Shown piece after piece: positions 1 to 12,280 of a stretch of DNA of 64,000 nucleotides. Each line of letters opens with the position of its first letter. Positions within the stretch are counted from its first letter, which is position 1. A program made the position numbers and the translations under genes. The notes under the pieces are model-generated. The model was not told the origin of the DNA, searched no databases, and worked only from the letters and a program-made list of their open reading frames with translations. This stretch comes from Macrobrachium rosenbergii (Eukaryota; Arthropoda; Malacostraca; Decapoda; Palaemonidae). The stretch covers positions 37,374,125-37,438,124 of the forward strand of contig NC_089783.1 in assembly GCF_040412425.1 (NCBI RefSeq), read 5' to 3'.

Positions 1-369
1 TCCGACACATGAACCATGAACCTGATATAAGTCTGGCTCACGAACTTAAGCAAGGACACACAAATTGGTACCAAATTAGTTTTGTTATTGGACAATAGTA
101 AATACTTCACAGCGGGCAAAAGTAATGAGAATCAAATAATGAAAAACAAAGCTAGTTTGGGAATCCGGAAATAAAAAGAGTTTATGATTATGTAATTATT
201 TTAGATAATTGAGCAAAACTCAGCGGTTTTAAAACCAATTCATGACCTTCTGAAGCTGGCATTTCAACTTTAAACTGAGAATGAGTAAAGGAGCTAAGTA
301 ACAATACGAGGACAGTTAACTCCAAAGAGATATTGAGGATTCTGACAAAATAAGTTTAGAAAAGTATTT

Positions 370-372
<3 letters not shown>
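1..372. other. single-copy AT-rich DNA, nothing recognised
   Basis: No open frame of note, repeat unit or RNA-like fold is visible before the GA array. Confidence 0.5.

Positions 373-440
<68 letters not shown>
373..440. repeat. (GA)n microsatellite
   Basis: About 34 uninterrupted GA dinucleotides. Confidence 0.97.
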
Positions 441-443
<3 letters not shown>

Positions 444-690
444 GATATAAGGTACGTTGATAATGTTAGGACATAAAAGGCTAAATTTCGAGAAAGAATC
501 ATCACAAAAACCTACTAATAAAAGGCGTTTTGGTCTTCAATAACATATAGTAAGCTACAACAAATAATAATAAGGCACAATAAATACCGCAACCATGTAC
601 GATATGCAGAACTCCAAAATATATAATGCTAATAATTATGTATTACAAAAATCTCAACTAAAGCGTCAGATGTATGGAAAGTGAGGAAAA

Positions 691-1585
691 GGTTTTAAAT
701 AACTCTAAACTTAGGGTTCTAAACCTTTCAATAACTCCAAACCTAGGGTTCTAAACCTTACAATACTCTCCAAACCTAGGGTTCTAAACCTTTCAATAAC
801 TCCAAACCTAGGGTTCTCAACCTTTCAATAACTCCAAACCCAGGGTTCTCAGCCTTTCAATAACTCCAAACCTAGGGTTCTCAACCTTTCAATAACTCCA
901 AACCTAGGGTTCTCAACCTTTCAATAACTCCAAACCTAGGGTTCTCAACCTTTCAATAACTCCAAACCTAGGGTTCTCAACCTTTCAATAACTCCAAACC
1001 TATGGTTCTAAATCTGTCAATAACTCCAAACCTATGGCTCTAAACCTTTAAATAATTCCAAACCTAGGGTTCTAAACCTTTCAGTAACTCCAAACCAAGG
1101 GTTCTAAATCTTTCAATAACTAAAAAACGTAGGGTTCTAAACCTTTAAATAACTCCAAACCTAAGGTTCTAAACCTTTCAATAACTCCAAACCTAGGGTT
1201 CTAGACCTGTCAGTAACTCCAAACATAGGGTTCTAAACCTTTAAATAACGCCAAACCTAGGGTTCTAAACCTTTAAATAACTCCAAAAATAAGGTTTCTA
1301 ACACTTTCAATAACTCCAGACCTAGGGTTCTAAACCTTTAAATAACTCCAAACCTAGGGTTCAAAACCTTTCAATACTCTCCAAACCAAGGGTTCTAAAC
1401 CTTTCAATACTCTCCAAACCTAGGGTTCTAAACCTTTCAGTAACTCCAAACCTAGGGTTCTAAACCTTTCAATAACTCCAAACCTAGGTTCTAAACCTGT
1501 CAATAGCTCCAAACCTAGGGTTCTAAACCTTTAAATAACTCCAAACCTAGGGTTTTAAACCTTTCAATAACTCCAAACCTGGGGT
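691..1585. repeat. minisatellite, 32-bp unit, about 28 copies
   Basis: Tandem array with unit core CCAAACCTAGGGTTCTAAAC followed by CTTTCAATAACT. Copies differ by point changes (CCTAGGG/CCTATGG/CCAAGGG; AACTCC/ACTCTCC; CTAAACC/CTCAACC) and a few 1-2 base indels. A block of consecutive copies around 800-1000 shares the CTCAACC variant, which suggests local homogenisation. The unit is not a multiple of three and keeps no frame open. It contains the near-palindrome AACCTAGGGTT (AvrII site CCTAGG). It is not the arthropod telomere repeat TTAGG. Confidence 0.95.
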
Positions 1586-1857
1586 AAATTATTCCAAGTA
1601 AGGTCATTGGTCTTTTCTGTTGGGTAATGTGCAGACAGAGGGCTACCAAGAAAATGGAAGAATCTAAGTAAGATTATATCCCTTGTGTTAGGCTTGTAGA
1701 TTCTAAGTGCTATGTATATGGGTATGTCAGTTCTTGTCAGTGTTAATAAGCAAAATTAATTACTCTCAGTTTTATCTCTCTTGGTTTTAATCGCCTTGAA
1801 GTCAGTATTACCTTCCAACTAAACTCTAAATATTAGAATGTTAAGACGGCTGAAATG

Positions 1858-3066
1858 CAACTGTGGAAGCATAATTTTGTACTTTACGTAAAAAACAGAG
1901 AACCAACTGTGGAAGCATCATTTTTTAATTTACATAGAAAACGGAGAACCAATTATGGAATTTTTTGTACTTTACGTAAAAAACAGAGAACCAACTGTGG
2001 AAGCATAATTTTTTTACTTTACATAGAAAACGGAGAACCAACTATGTAAGAGAACCAACTGTGGAAGCATCATTTTTACTTTACATAGAAAAACTATGAG
2101 AACCAACTGTGGAAGCATAATTTTTTTCTTTACATAGAAAACAGAGAACCAACTGTGGAAGCATCATTTTTTGCTTTACCTAGAAAACGGAGAGCCAACT
2201 ATGGAAGCATCATTTTTTTGCTTTACCAAGAAAATGGATTTTCATTTTTACTTTACCTCCCAGAAAACTATGGAACTATGGAAGCATCATTTTTTGCTTT
2301 ACCTAGAAAACGGAGAGCCAACTATGGAAGCATAATTTTTGCTTTACCAAGAAAACGGAGAACCAACTATGGAAGCATAATTTTTTAGTTTACTTAGAAA
2401 ACGGAGAGCCAACTATGGAAGCATCATTTTCTGTTCCATATAAAAAAACGGAGAACCAACTGTAGAATCATAATTTTTTTACAAAGAAAACGGAGAAGCA
2501 ACTGTGGAAGCATCATTTTTTATTTACATAGAAAATGGAGAAGCAACTGTTTTTACTTTGTAAAAAACGGAGAACATCTTTTTTTTGCTCCACTCTACAT
2601 AGAAAAAAACGGAGAACCAATTATGGAAGCATAATTTTTTACTTTGCATAGAAAAAGGAGAACCAACAGTGGAAGCATAATTTTTTGCTCCATATAAAAA
2701 ACGGAGAACCAACTGTGGAAGCATCATTTTTTACGTTACATAGAAAACGGAGAACCAACTGTGGAAGCATAATTTTTTACCTTACATAGAAAACGGAGAA
2801 CCAACTGTGGAAGCATCATTTTTTACCTTACATAGAAAACGGAGAACCAACTGTGGAAGCATCATTTTTCACCTTACATAGAAAACGGAGAACCAACTGT
2901 GGAAGCATCATTTTTCATCTTACATAGAAAACGGAGAACCAACTGTGGAAGCACCTTACATAGAAAACGGAGAACCAACTGTGGAAGCATCATTTTTCAT
3001 CTTACATAGAAAACGGAGAACCAACTGTGGAAGCATCATTTTTTACTCCTTATAATAAACGTAGAA
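1858..3066. repeat. minisatellite, 46-bp unit, about 26 copies
   Basis: Tandem array built on GGAGAACCAACTGTGGAAGC, a T-rich stretch (CATCATTTTTTACTTTACAT) and AGAAAAC. Units from about 2740 on are nearly identical. Those before 2600 are degenerate, with length changes in the T run and partial units (for example near 2041-2100 and 2220-2280). Open frames at 1855-2049, 2155-2388 and 2524-2727 (minus) are only translations of this repeat. It is separated from the 32-bp array by about 270 bp of ordinary sequence and has no similarity to it. Confidence 0.95.
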
Positions 3067-3090
3067 AACCCCACTCACCCAAACAAGCTG

Positions 3091-3120
3091 CTAGCAGCCA
3101 GCTTCCTGCTGGCTGGCTAG
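3091..3120. other. perfect-type hairpin at minisatellite edge
   Basis: CTAGCAGCCAGC and GCTGGCTGGCTAG pair with one extra base around a 5-base loop, just after the 46-bp array. Role unknown. Confidence 0.5.
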
Positions 3121-3440
3121 TTTAACCTCCGGCGCTGAGAATCAATCGAGGCGAACGCTGCTGCCACTTTTAGCAAGTTAGCGAGAAACTTCTGTCGTTA
3201 ATTTGTGTTATTCGGGAACCTTCAACTTCTTCTTCCTCCGTTATGAGCAATTTGATGCGATGATCATCAATCAGAAGTCTCTCTCAGCGAGGGAGGCGCG
3301 CGCGCGCCTGCGCAGAGGTAATTACCACTTTTGCCTTTGGCGAGAGAGTTATACTTGCTTGCTTGCCTTTGCTTTCCCGGCACTACGTCGTAATTGCTTT
3401 CTTGCCGAAGGTGGAGGGGGGTAGGAATTTTATTTTTCTT
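3120..3440 (+). promoter_or_regulatory. GC-rich island with NRF-1-like site (possible promoter or first exon)
   Basis: A locally GC- and CpG-rich stretch in an AT-rich window. At 3303-3314 the sequence CGCGCCTGCGCA matches the NRF-1/EWG consensus YGCGCAYGCGCR at 11 of 12 positions. Directly after it, AG|GTAATT at 3316-3323 looks like a splice donor. An open frame runs 3203-3424 (73 codons, starting MCYSGTFNFF) and also continues through the donor; I recognise no domain in it. A CpG island promoter with a short first exon is one reading. A chance (CG)n tract is the other. Strand is a guess from the donor. Confidence 0.25.
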
Positions 3441-3554
3441 TAGAGTTTGTGAATTTTTCTTTATTGGTTTAGGGAGGAATAACTCCCGAGACCATTTGTC
3501 TTCCTTATCAGAATCATTTTGCATTGCGGGGCGAAGGAGATTTTTTAGAGGATG

Positions 3555-3813
<259 letters not shown>

Positions 3814-4068
3814 AAATTTACTCGTTACAATTAAATGATTTTTTATATTTAGTAGACAAACCTCTTATAACAAATCAACTAACTCACATAAGTATACTAA
3901 TTAATACTGTATTTATAGAACATATTTTTAATTAATTTCACATTAATGCTCTCTGCTCAGTCACAGGTGTTGATTTTAATCGCCATAGCGTTTGTATTTT
4001 AGCCGTATGTATACTAAGTATGCTTCAGAATTACTGTAATTTCTTTTCAAGGGCGACGTTATAATTTG

Positions 4069-4328
4069 ATCTTAAAAACTACTGAGGCTAGAGGGCTGCA
4101 AATTGGTATGTTGATCATCCACCCTCCAATCATCAAACATACCAAATTGCAGCCCTCTAGTTTTTATTTCATTAAAGGTTAAAGTTAACCATGACCGTGC
4201 GTCTGGCAGCGCTGTAGGTGCCAACAACACATGCCACCACCGGGCCGTGACTGAGTGTTTCATACACGGTTATACCCTGTACAGAAAACTCGATTGTGCC
4301 AAAGAAACTTCGGCGCATTTTTTAGTTT
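4069..4328 (+). mobile_element. family A element, copy 1 (5'-truncated)
   Basis: Family A is defined here by 11 copies in the window. In the orientation called plus, a full copy has a terminal hairpin TAGTTTTCTG..AGAAAACTA, tandem CTGTCCGCACTTTT motifs, a long imperfect palindrome (CTACTGAGGCTAGAGGGCTG up to CAGCCCTCTAGCCTCAGTAG), a middle segment, and a second terminal hairpin GCGCCGAAGAAACTTCGGCG followed by CATTTTTTACTTG. No coding domain is seen, and it looks like a non-autonomous, MITE-like element. This copy starts at the palindrome and lacks the left end. Its middle lacks the CGGTGGCC block of most copies and carries CAGCGCTGTAGG, as in the 30.8-kb copy. The minus-strand frame 4072-4263 is internal to the repeat. 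Confidence 0.85.
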
Positions 4329-5046
4329 GAAATGACCCTACCCGGTGCGATACATTTCATTGGTAAGTTAATCTGAGTTATTTCACTTTTTACGGTCACT
4401 TTCACATTATATAGTCCTGGCTCCATTAATTTTAGAAACATATTCCATTATCACTTTTATATCATTTGTAAGGAGAGACGTAGATGAAGAAAATCAGAAG
4501 AAATATGGCTTAATTTTCATTTGAAGGATTCAGGACCATATATCAAATATAGGCTCTCATTGCACACTGGTCATTTTGAAACACCTTTAAAGTAAAAAGT
4601 CTTTAGATTTCAATTAGAATGAATTTTGTATAGTACTACTACAAATAGGACTGGACTTTGCTTGATTCCAAAATATAACCAGAAAGTTTTTTTGTAATAT
4701 ATTCCGATATTCCTAATGACAATGTTGAATTTGTATTACTCTTAGGTCTGAAACTCTAGCCCGGATATTAGATTTATTATTTTAGTCATATCTTGATACT
4801 TCTTCGGCTAAATTTACAAAGAGATAAAAAAAAAAAAAGTTTTAGCGACCCAAAAACCTAAGAAAGAATTGTCCAAAAGCTTTAAAAGCATCTTTTCTCC
4901 CTAATTAATCTCACGTCAACATGCAGGGAAAATATTTCCTTTCCTCTTCTTGAATTTTGTAGACTCAAGAGATAATCTAGTTACGCGATTAGCCCAGATT
5001 TCACTCACCCGAATTGTAGGGAGCAAAGGAGGGGAATTTTACAAAA
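4329..5046. other. single-copy AT-rich DNA, nothing recognised
   Basis: No long frame or repeat. A short (GA)n lies at 5047-5066. Confidence 0.5.
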
Positions 5047-5176
5047 GGAGAGAGAGAGAGAGAAAGGGAAGCAGTTGTCATGGAATGCTAATAAACTTGA
5101 TTTAAATCACATTAATTACAGACGCATATATATTCTTTGGTTATCCATGTCACAAGAAGTAATTAAGAATCTTTGT

Positions 5177-5750
5177 TGCGAGTAAATATAATTTGCATGA
5201 GTAAATATAATTGCAAACAAGTACATGTTTGCATGAGTAAATATAATTGCAATTAAGTACAGATTTGCATGAATAAATATAATTGCAATTAAGTACAGAT
5301 TTTCGTGAATCAGTGTAATTGCAATTAAGTACAGATTTGAATAAGTAAATATAATTGCAATTAAGAACAGATTTTCATGAGTAAATATAATTGCAATTAA
5401 GTACAGATTTGCATGCATCAATATAATTGCAATTACGTACAGATTTGCATGAGTCTATATAATTGCAATTAAGTACAGATTTTCATGAATCAATATAATT
5501 ACAATTAAGTACATATTTGCATGAGTAAATATAGTTGCAATAAAGTACAGATTTGCATGAGTAACTATTGCAATTAAGTATAGATTTGCATGAGCAAATA
5601 TAATTGCAATTAAGTACAGATTTGCATGAGTAAATATAATTGAAATTAAGTACAGATTTGCATGAGTAAATATAATTGCAATTAAATACAGATTTGCATG
5701 AATCAATTGTAATTAAGTACAGATTTCCATGAGTAAATGTAATTGCAATT
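5177..5750. repeat. minisatellite, 36-bp unit, about 16 copies
   Basis: Unit core GCATGAGTAAATATAATTGC followed by AATTAAGTACAGATTT. Because 36 is a multiple of three, several frames stay open on the minus strand (5116-5421, 5455-5706, 5483-5821). They read as a 12-residue hydrophobic repeat of the type IIFTHANLYLIA. One deletion near 5565-5575 and one near 5700-5712 shift the frame. I treat it as non-coding satellite. Confidence 0.95.
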
Positions 5751-6074
5751 GACACAGCAGATAGACAGACGAACAGGCATTCAGAGACTGAGAAACAGAG
5801 AAATAGAGCAAACGCTGGCAAGTCTTGGAAGGGGTAACTAGGAAAATGAAACTAAATAGTGGAAAAAAAAGAACCTTTGTTACTTTGAGAGTGTCACCTG
5901 GTTTGTCGGTTTCTTGAGAATGGTACTCTGCTATTGTAATCTATTATAGAGCAATCTTAACTCTAATCAGTTATTCGTATAAAAATCCTTCATGAAATTA
6001 AATTGATAATTACGGTTTTGAGAGTTGTGGGCCATTAAATAGTTTTAACTCCCTAATAACTCTTAATATATTCA
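5751..6074. other. single-copy DNA, nothing recognised
   Basis: AT-rich spacer between the 36-bp minisatellite and a family A copy. Confidence 0.5.
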
Positions 6075-6507
6075 AGTAAAAAATGCGCCGAAGTTTCTTC
6101 GGCGCAATGAGTTTTCTGTACAGCTGCTACAGCGTATAATCAAGGCCAGCAAAAATACATCTATCTTTCGGTGGTCTCGGTAGAATGCTGTATGAGCCGC
6201 GGCCCATGAAAATTTAACCACGGCCCGGTGGTGGCCTCTCCTATATCGTTGCCAGAAGCACTATTATGGCTAATTTTAACGTTAAATAAAATAAAAACTA
6301 CAGAGGCTAGAGGGCTGCAATTTGGTATGTTTGATGATTGGAGGGTGGATGATCAACATATCAATTCGGAGCCCTCTAGCCTCAGTAGTTTTTAAGATCT
6401 GAGCTTGGACAGAAAAAGTGTGGACAAAAAAAAAGTGCGGACAGAATAAACTACGGACGGACAGACAAAGCTGGCACAATAGTTTTCTTTTGCAGAAAAC
6501 TAAAAAT
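6075..6507 (-). mobile_element. family A element, copy 2 (near full length)
   Basis: Begins AAGTAAAAAATGCGCCGAAG with the hairpin GCGCCGAAGTTTCTTCGGCG and ends in the opposite terminal hairpin AGTTTTCTTTTGCAGAAAAC followed by TAAAA. All internal blocks are present: CGGTGGTCTC, CGGCCCGGTGGTGGCC, the palindrome, and the GCGGACAGAA motifs. The minus frame 6282-6677 runs out of the element. Confidence 0.9.
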
Positions 6508-6962
6508 GGAAAATAACTTATTTCAGTATTATTGATATACTTCACTTGGTTACGCACAGACTTACTGGTAAAAAAATTCGAGTTGACTATGCAAACGATA
6601 TTTAATTCAGGCTGATTTTCAGCTTTTTTCGTCGGTGAATTCGTATCCACATGAAGCCAATTTGCATGCTTAATCAAATGAACACTGCTGGTTTAAAATA
6701 CTTGGACTCCAATAAAAATCTCTCTCCTCTTTATGAAAAGACCCTTGCATTTAATTGTTTCAATTGTTTTTTCATTGCTACAAAATTTCAGGTTTGAATT
6801 TACTCAGAGAAAATAATAATCATGCTAAGAGAAAAAAGGAGACTAATGCAGTAAACCCAAGAATTAAAAAACATCCAGCAGGAATTGAAGAAACCATAAT
6901 AGCTTCAATGATAAACAAGAAAAACTAAAGAAACAGAGAAAATAAGTCAGGCCTAAGAAAAA
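6508..6962. other. single-copy DNA, nothing recognised
   Basis: AT-rich spacer between two same-orientation family A copies. Confidence 0.5.
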
Positions 6963-7370
6963 CCAAGTAAAAAATACGTTGCAGTTTCTTCGGTGCAATC
7001 AGGTTTTCTGTACACTGTACAATCCAGGCCGCAGAAAATAGATCTATCTTTCGGTGGTCTCGGTATAATGTTGTATGAGCTACGGCCCATGAAACTTTAA
7101 CCACGGCCTGGTGGTGGCCTGTCCTTTATAGTTGACAGGCGCACGATTATGGTTAACTTTAAACCTAAATAAAAACAAAATCTACTGAGGCTAGAGGGAT
7201 GCAATTAGGTATGTTTGATTGTTGGAGGGTGGATGATCAACATACCAATTTACAGCCCTCTAGCCTCAGTTGTTTTTAAGATCTGAGGGCGGAGAGATAA
7301 AGTGCGGAAAGTCAAACAGTGTGGACGGACAGATAAAGCCTGCACAATAGTTTTCTTTTACAGAAAACCT
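6963..7370 (-). mobile_element. family A element, copy 3 (near full length)
   Basis: Same order of blocks as copy 2 and the same orientation, 455 bp downstream. The terminal hairpin is damaged (ACGTTGCAGTTTCTTCGGTG). Confidence 0.88.
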
Positions 7371-8071
7371 ATAAAAAGAAATATGCAAAATTACCAACAG
7401 TATGAAGGCCCGAAGATAGATCCAAAGCACGTACACATCAACATAAACCAGAAGAGATTCGAAACAACTTTAACAAGGAAACGTCCAGCATTAGCTGAAT
7501 ATGAACACAACCGCAGGCAAAGAAAACAGCCCACCATGCACAGACAAGTGTTTGAGTCATGTACCAGAAAAAAGTGATAGACAAAAGTAAGTTCATTTTG
7601 GGAGTGTGATATAAGGAAGGACCATATGATACACGCTCGGAAACCAAACTTAATCGTGGGAAATAAAGAAACCCAAAAAGTAGCTCTGACAAATGTAGCC
7701 ACGTCATAGGGTACCAGAGTTAAGGACAAGGGAAGAGGAAAGGTGAAAAGTACCGTTATTTAAAGACGGAAATACAAAGACTATGGCATCTTGGGAATGT
7801 TAAGAGTAACACCAGGGCTCCCCAAGAGAAACCTAGGGATGACCGAATATACTGTACAACTCTTGAAGCATGCATTCGTCAGAAAAGTGTACTGCAGGCC
7901 ACAGAAATGACCAGAACATGTTTATTTTGTAATGGTATGCCCATCAACATCAACGGTTAAACTGGAAAGCTAATGTTCTGTCCGAATTTGATTTTTATTC
8001 TGTTTGATGCACTAAACTGAAATTTCGAAGTTAACGTTAATTTCACTCACCTTAACTCCTGTAGAATTACG
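7371..8071. other. single-copy DNA with uninformative open frames
   Basis: Overlapping frames on both strands (7302-7577 plus; 7391-7729 and 7438-7707 minus) have no domain I recognise and begin inside the family A copy. I do not call them genes. Confidence 0.4.
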
Positions 8072-8362
8072 TTTAATTGAATTGAATATAGAATTTAGGC
8101 CAAAGCCCAAGCACTGGGACCTATGAGGTCATTCAGCGCTGAAACGGAAATTGACAGTAAAAGGTTTGAAAGGTGTAACAGTAGTAAAACCTTCCAGTTA
8201 CACTTTGAAACAATTGTTAGGAGAGGGTGGAGAGTAAGATGGAGGAAAGAAAATATGAAAGGAGGTACAGTAAAAGGGACGAAAGGGGTTGCAGCTAGGG
8301 CCGAAGTGACGCTGCAAAGAACCTTAAGTAATGCCTACAGTGCACCTCACGAGGTGCACTGA
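8072..8362 (-). mobile_element. family B SINE-like element, copy 1
   Basis: Family B is about 310-320 bp. In the orientation called plus it begins with a short inverted repeat (GTGCACCTCATGCGGTGCAC) and runs through CAGCGTGCCTTCGGCCCCTA, TTCCATCTTACTTTCCACCC and CAGCGCTGAATGACCT. It ends GGCCTTTGGCCTAAATTCTA followed by TATTCAATTCAATT. Two other copies (17.06 and 59.75 kb) are bounded by perfect 14-bp target-site duplications, so it is a retroposon. True 5'-3' polarity is not settled, because no poly(A) end is visible. The plus-strand frame 8123-8362 is the recurrent family B frame. Confidence 0.88.
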
Positions 8363-8679
8363 CATAGATACTTTAGCCACAATTTTTCTTTTAGTATGGG
8401 CAGAATTTATCACAAAATTTTGTTTCCTGCCGTAAAGTAAATTGAGAATTTTATCTTAACCAAGCGTCGTCCATTGCCCACCAGATGAAACTATTTTAAC
8501 GCTGTACTATTTATCTCTTTAAGATCGCAATTTGTTCTTTCAATCGAGTAATTCTTGTGTTGTTTCTCCACCGAAGAGTTACGTCATCAAAATTATAGAG
8601 AAAATGGCATTTTACTTTCCTTTGATGTTCATATTCTTAGAGGTTCATTTTCTATACTCAGTCCTAACCCCTTAAAATC
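8363..8679. other. spacer between inverted family B copies
   Basis: Ordinary AT-rich DNA, about 317 bp. It would form the loop of a giant hairpin made by the two flanking B copies. Confidence 0.5.
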
Positions 8680-8987
8680 CCCGTAGGGGTTTAGTGCCGT
8701 CAGTGCACCTCATGCGGTGAAATGTAGGCATTACTTAAGGTTCCTTGCAGCGTGCCTTCGGCCCCTAGTTGCAATCCCTTTCGTTCATTTTACTGTACCT
8801 CCTTTCATGTTCTCTTTCTTCTATCTTACTTCCCACCCTCTTCTAACAATTGATTCATAGTGCTGGATTTTCCTCCTTTTACACCTTTCAAACCTTTTAC
8901 TGTCAATTTCCGTTTCAGCGATGAATGACCTCATGGGTCTCAGTGCTTGGCCTTTGGCTTAAGTTATATATTCAATTTAATTCAACC
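8680..8987 (+). mobile_element. family B SINE-like element, copy 2
   Basis: Near full length, in opposite orientation to copy 1. It begins CCGTAGGGGTTTAGTGCCGT and ends TATATATTCAATTTAATTCA. No clear target-site duplication was found. Confidence 0.88.
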
Positions 8988-9628
8988 TTTCAGTCAGTTC
9001 AGTGACACTGTGAAATATATTTCAAGTTGTATATCAAGCCATTGACTTTCTCGCTCTGACTAATATCCAGCAGTGTCATCACTAATGCTGCCAAGCATTC
9101 TAAAACAAATAAATTTTGTAGAAGTTTGTCTTTTGTAAAACTTAGAAGGTGAAGTCCAGCACATGATTTCACTGAAATTTCCGTTGGAATTCCCCTTTTA
9201 TTGTAATTATATATATATTTTCAAATCCATCATTTCATTTACTTAAGTTGGTTCTGTTTCCTATTGTAATTTTTTTGTAAGTATTTCTGAATGATGATAC
9301 ACGTTCCCGACCGCAGTAAGCTGATAAAACGAGATGAAATAAAGGGTAGCATTGCAATAAAGGTAGTGGTAGGAGAGAAAACTTAAAAATGAGGGGAAAT
9401 ATACCTTGCTTTTCTTTATTGATAAGTTCTGCTCATGGATGCAGATATGAATTGTCAGCATCCACGGAGTACAAAAAACTCTAATTTACACAAACACTTT
9501 TAATGTGGGGTTTTATTTTTCGTTTCACAAAGGCCGCTAGAGGGAAGGAGTAAATAAACAGTGATCTAGAAGAGGGAATGATTTTTCCATTGAGCAAGAA
9601 AAAGATGCTGAAATTTCCTGTTTGATAT
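8988..9628. other. single-copy DNA, nothing recognised
   Basis: AT-rich; no repeat or plausible coding frame. Confidence 0.5.
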
Positions 9629-10413
<785 letters not shown>

Positions 10414-10612
10414 TATTATTATTATTTCAGTAGATGAAAACTATTCAGATGGAACAAGCACACCGAGGGGGGCATTGACTTGAAATTCAAGCAGTAACTG
10501 ATCATGATACAGAGCCAGTAATTTTACATCGCCCAGGGCGAGACGCGAACCCCTGACATCCGGGTGTCATTCCACGACACTAACCACTATACCAGCGGAC
10601 CAGCTTGTAGAC
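10414..10612 (-). mobile_element. family E tRNA-derived SINE
   Basis: Read on the minus strand, it starts with a tRNA-like head. The A-box-like TGGTATAGTGG has one change from TGGCNNAGTGG. An anticodon-type hairpin GTGTC-GTGGAAT-GACAC follows, then a B-box-like GGTTCGCGTCT with two changes. The T-stem and acceptor stem no longer pair, so this is not a working tRNA. The body then reaches GCTTGAATTTCAAGTCAATG and ends in (AAT)4. The same 3' segment occurs at 16.1, 23.1 and 34.1 kb joined to a different, longer 5' part. Confidence 0.75.
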
Positions 10613-10809
10613 TTTATTTATCAATTTTGTTTTATACCACTGAATTAATAGTCTGACTCCAGTTATTCTCCTATTTATTCCTAAAGGGTTTATTCTTGCT
10701 TGAATGATATGACTAGTGTATGCTTCCTAATTGTTTAGAGAACCTAAATAGCTAAAAGTCTGTTAGCAACTATAAGGGTAAATGGGAATTACCCACATCG
10801 TTTCGTTTT

Positions 10810-10810
<1 letters not shown>

Positions 10811-10877
<67 letters not shown>

Positions 10878-10929
10878 ATTTACATGATTGTGAAAGAGAG
10901 AGAGAGAGTGTGTATATTTACATAGTTGT

Positions 10930-10984
<55 letters not shown>

Positions 10985-10993
10985 CATGGTTGT

Positions 10994-11045
<52 letters not shown>

Positions 11046-11208
11046 ATATTTACATGGTTGTTAGAGAGAGAGAGAGAGTATATTTACATGGTTGTTAGAG
11101 AGAGAGAGAGAGAGTATATTTACATGGTTGTTAGAGAGAGAGAGAGAGAGAGAGAGTATATTTACATGGTTGTTAGAGAGAGAGAGAGAGTATATTTACA
11201 TGGTTGTG
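10811..11208. repeat. GA-punctuated tandem repeat, 8 spacer copies
   Basis: (GA)5-30 tracts alternate with a spacer close to TATATTTACATGGTTGTTAG. Spacer copies start near 10875, 10909, 10979, 11045, 11079, 11115, 11157 and 11191. The GA tract length varies from copy to copy while the spacer is nearly constant. The frame 10986-11231 is a repeat translation. Confidence 0.93.
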
Positions 11209-11377
11209 AAATTCTGGGTTCATACAAGTGATCTGCAATAGTATTTCCTCGTCAAACGTAGCTTGATTTTAATTAAGATAAAACTACAATTTCATGCTCT
11301 CATTCGTCTCTGAATTAATGTGTCATGTCAGCAGCTTGTGAGGGAATTGCTGTTGCATAAATATTTTCAGACTTCAC

Positions 11378-11688
<311 letters not shown>

Positions 11689-11689
<1 letters not shown>

Positions 11690-11924
11690 AGATTGGAAGA
11701 TGCAAAATATACCGGAAGATGCATTAGCAATTCTCTGGTAGACATCAGAGGTGCCTCACACTGAGGGACCTGGGGCATCAGAGGTGCCTCACACTGTAAC
11801 TCCAAAATAATCACACTTGCTTTTTAGTGAATGCTTCTGCCCACTTGATTTCCGACTGCAATGTTATTTTGAGATAAAAGGATGTTACGAAATATAATGT
11901 TGACTCGTGAATAAGTTATTCTTT
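11689..11924. other. single-copy DNA with a short direct repeat
   Basis: CATCAGAGGTGCCTCACACT occurs twice, at 11744-11763 and 11778-11797. Confidence 0.7.
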
Positions 11925-12219
11925 TAGTTATTTACACAGAGGAGGAGGAGGAGGAGGAGGAGGAGGAGGAGGAGGAGGAGGAGGAGGAGGAGGAGGAGGA
12001 GGAGGAGGAGGAGGAGGAGGAACATTATGCTTTTTTTTCCCGCGTGGGCGTATTTGTCAGTGTGTATTTTTTTTAGATACTCTTAATTAGTAATTTTTTT
12101 TGTTATTTACAGAGAGGAGGAGGAGGAGGAATATTATGTTTTTTTTCAGCGTGGGCGTATTTGTTTGTTTGTATTTTTTTTAGATACTGTTAATTAGTTT
12201 TTTTTTTAGTTATTTACAC
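11925..12219. repeat. tandem duplication containing (GGA)n
   Basis: Two units delimited by TTATTTACA (11929, 12103, 12210). Each has a GGA run, then ATTATG, a T run, GCGTGGGCGTATTTGT and TTTAGATACT. The first GGA run is about 27 units and the second about 6, so one duplicate has expanded or the other contracted. Confidence 0.85.
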
Positions 12220-12280
12220 TGTTACAAATATCTGCAAACACCTCCGCAGGAGTTAATTGCTTCAAACCTTACTTATAGTA

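Noticed and set aside
691..1585. Telomere or plant-type telomere repeat (AAACCTAGGG resembles AAACCCT)
   Set aside because: The unit is 32 bp and not a tandem of TTAGG or TTTAGGG.
691..1585. CRISPR-like array (regular 30-bp periodicity)
   Set aside because: There are no unique spacers; the whole unit repeats, and the DNA is eukaryotic.
1855..2727. Frames in the 46-bp minisatellite
   Set aside because: Repeat translations with no conserved frame, because 46 is not a multiple of three.
6075..6507. Family A as a Helitron (3' hairpin near the end followed by CTAA)
   Set aside because: One end shows a hairpin and CTAA, but the other lacks a 5' TC and the end position is not fixed by an empty site. 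Kept as unclassified.
7302..7729. Overlapping frames on both strands as genes
   Set aside because: They share the same bases on opposite strands, begin in a family A element and show no domain.
10530..10612. Functional tRNA (anticodon-like GGA) on the minus strand
   Set aside because: T-stem and acceptor stem do not pair, B box has two changes, and the sequence continues into a SINE body.
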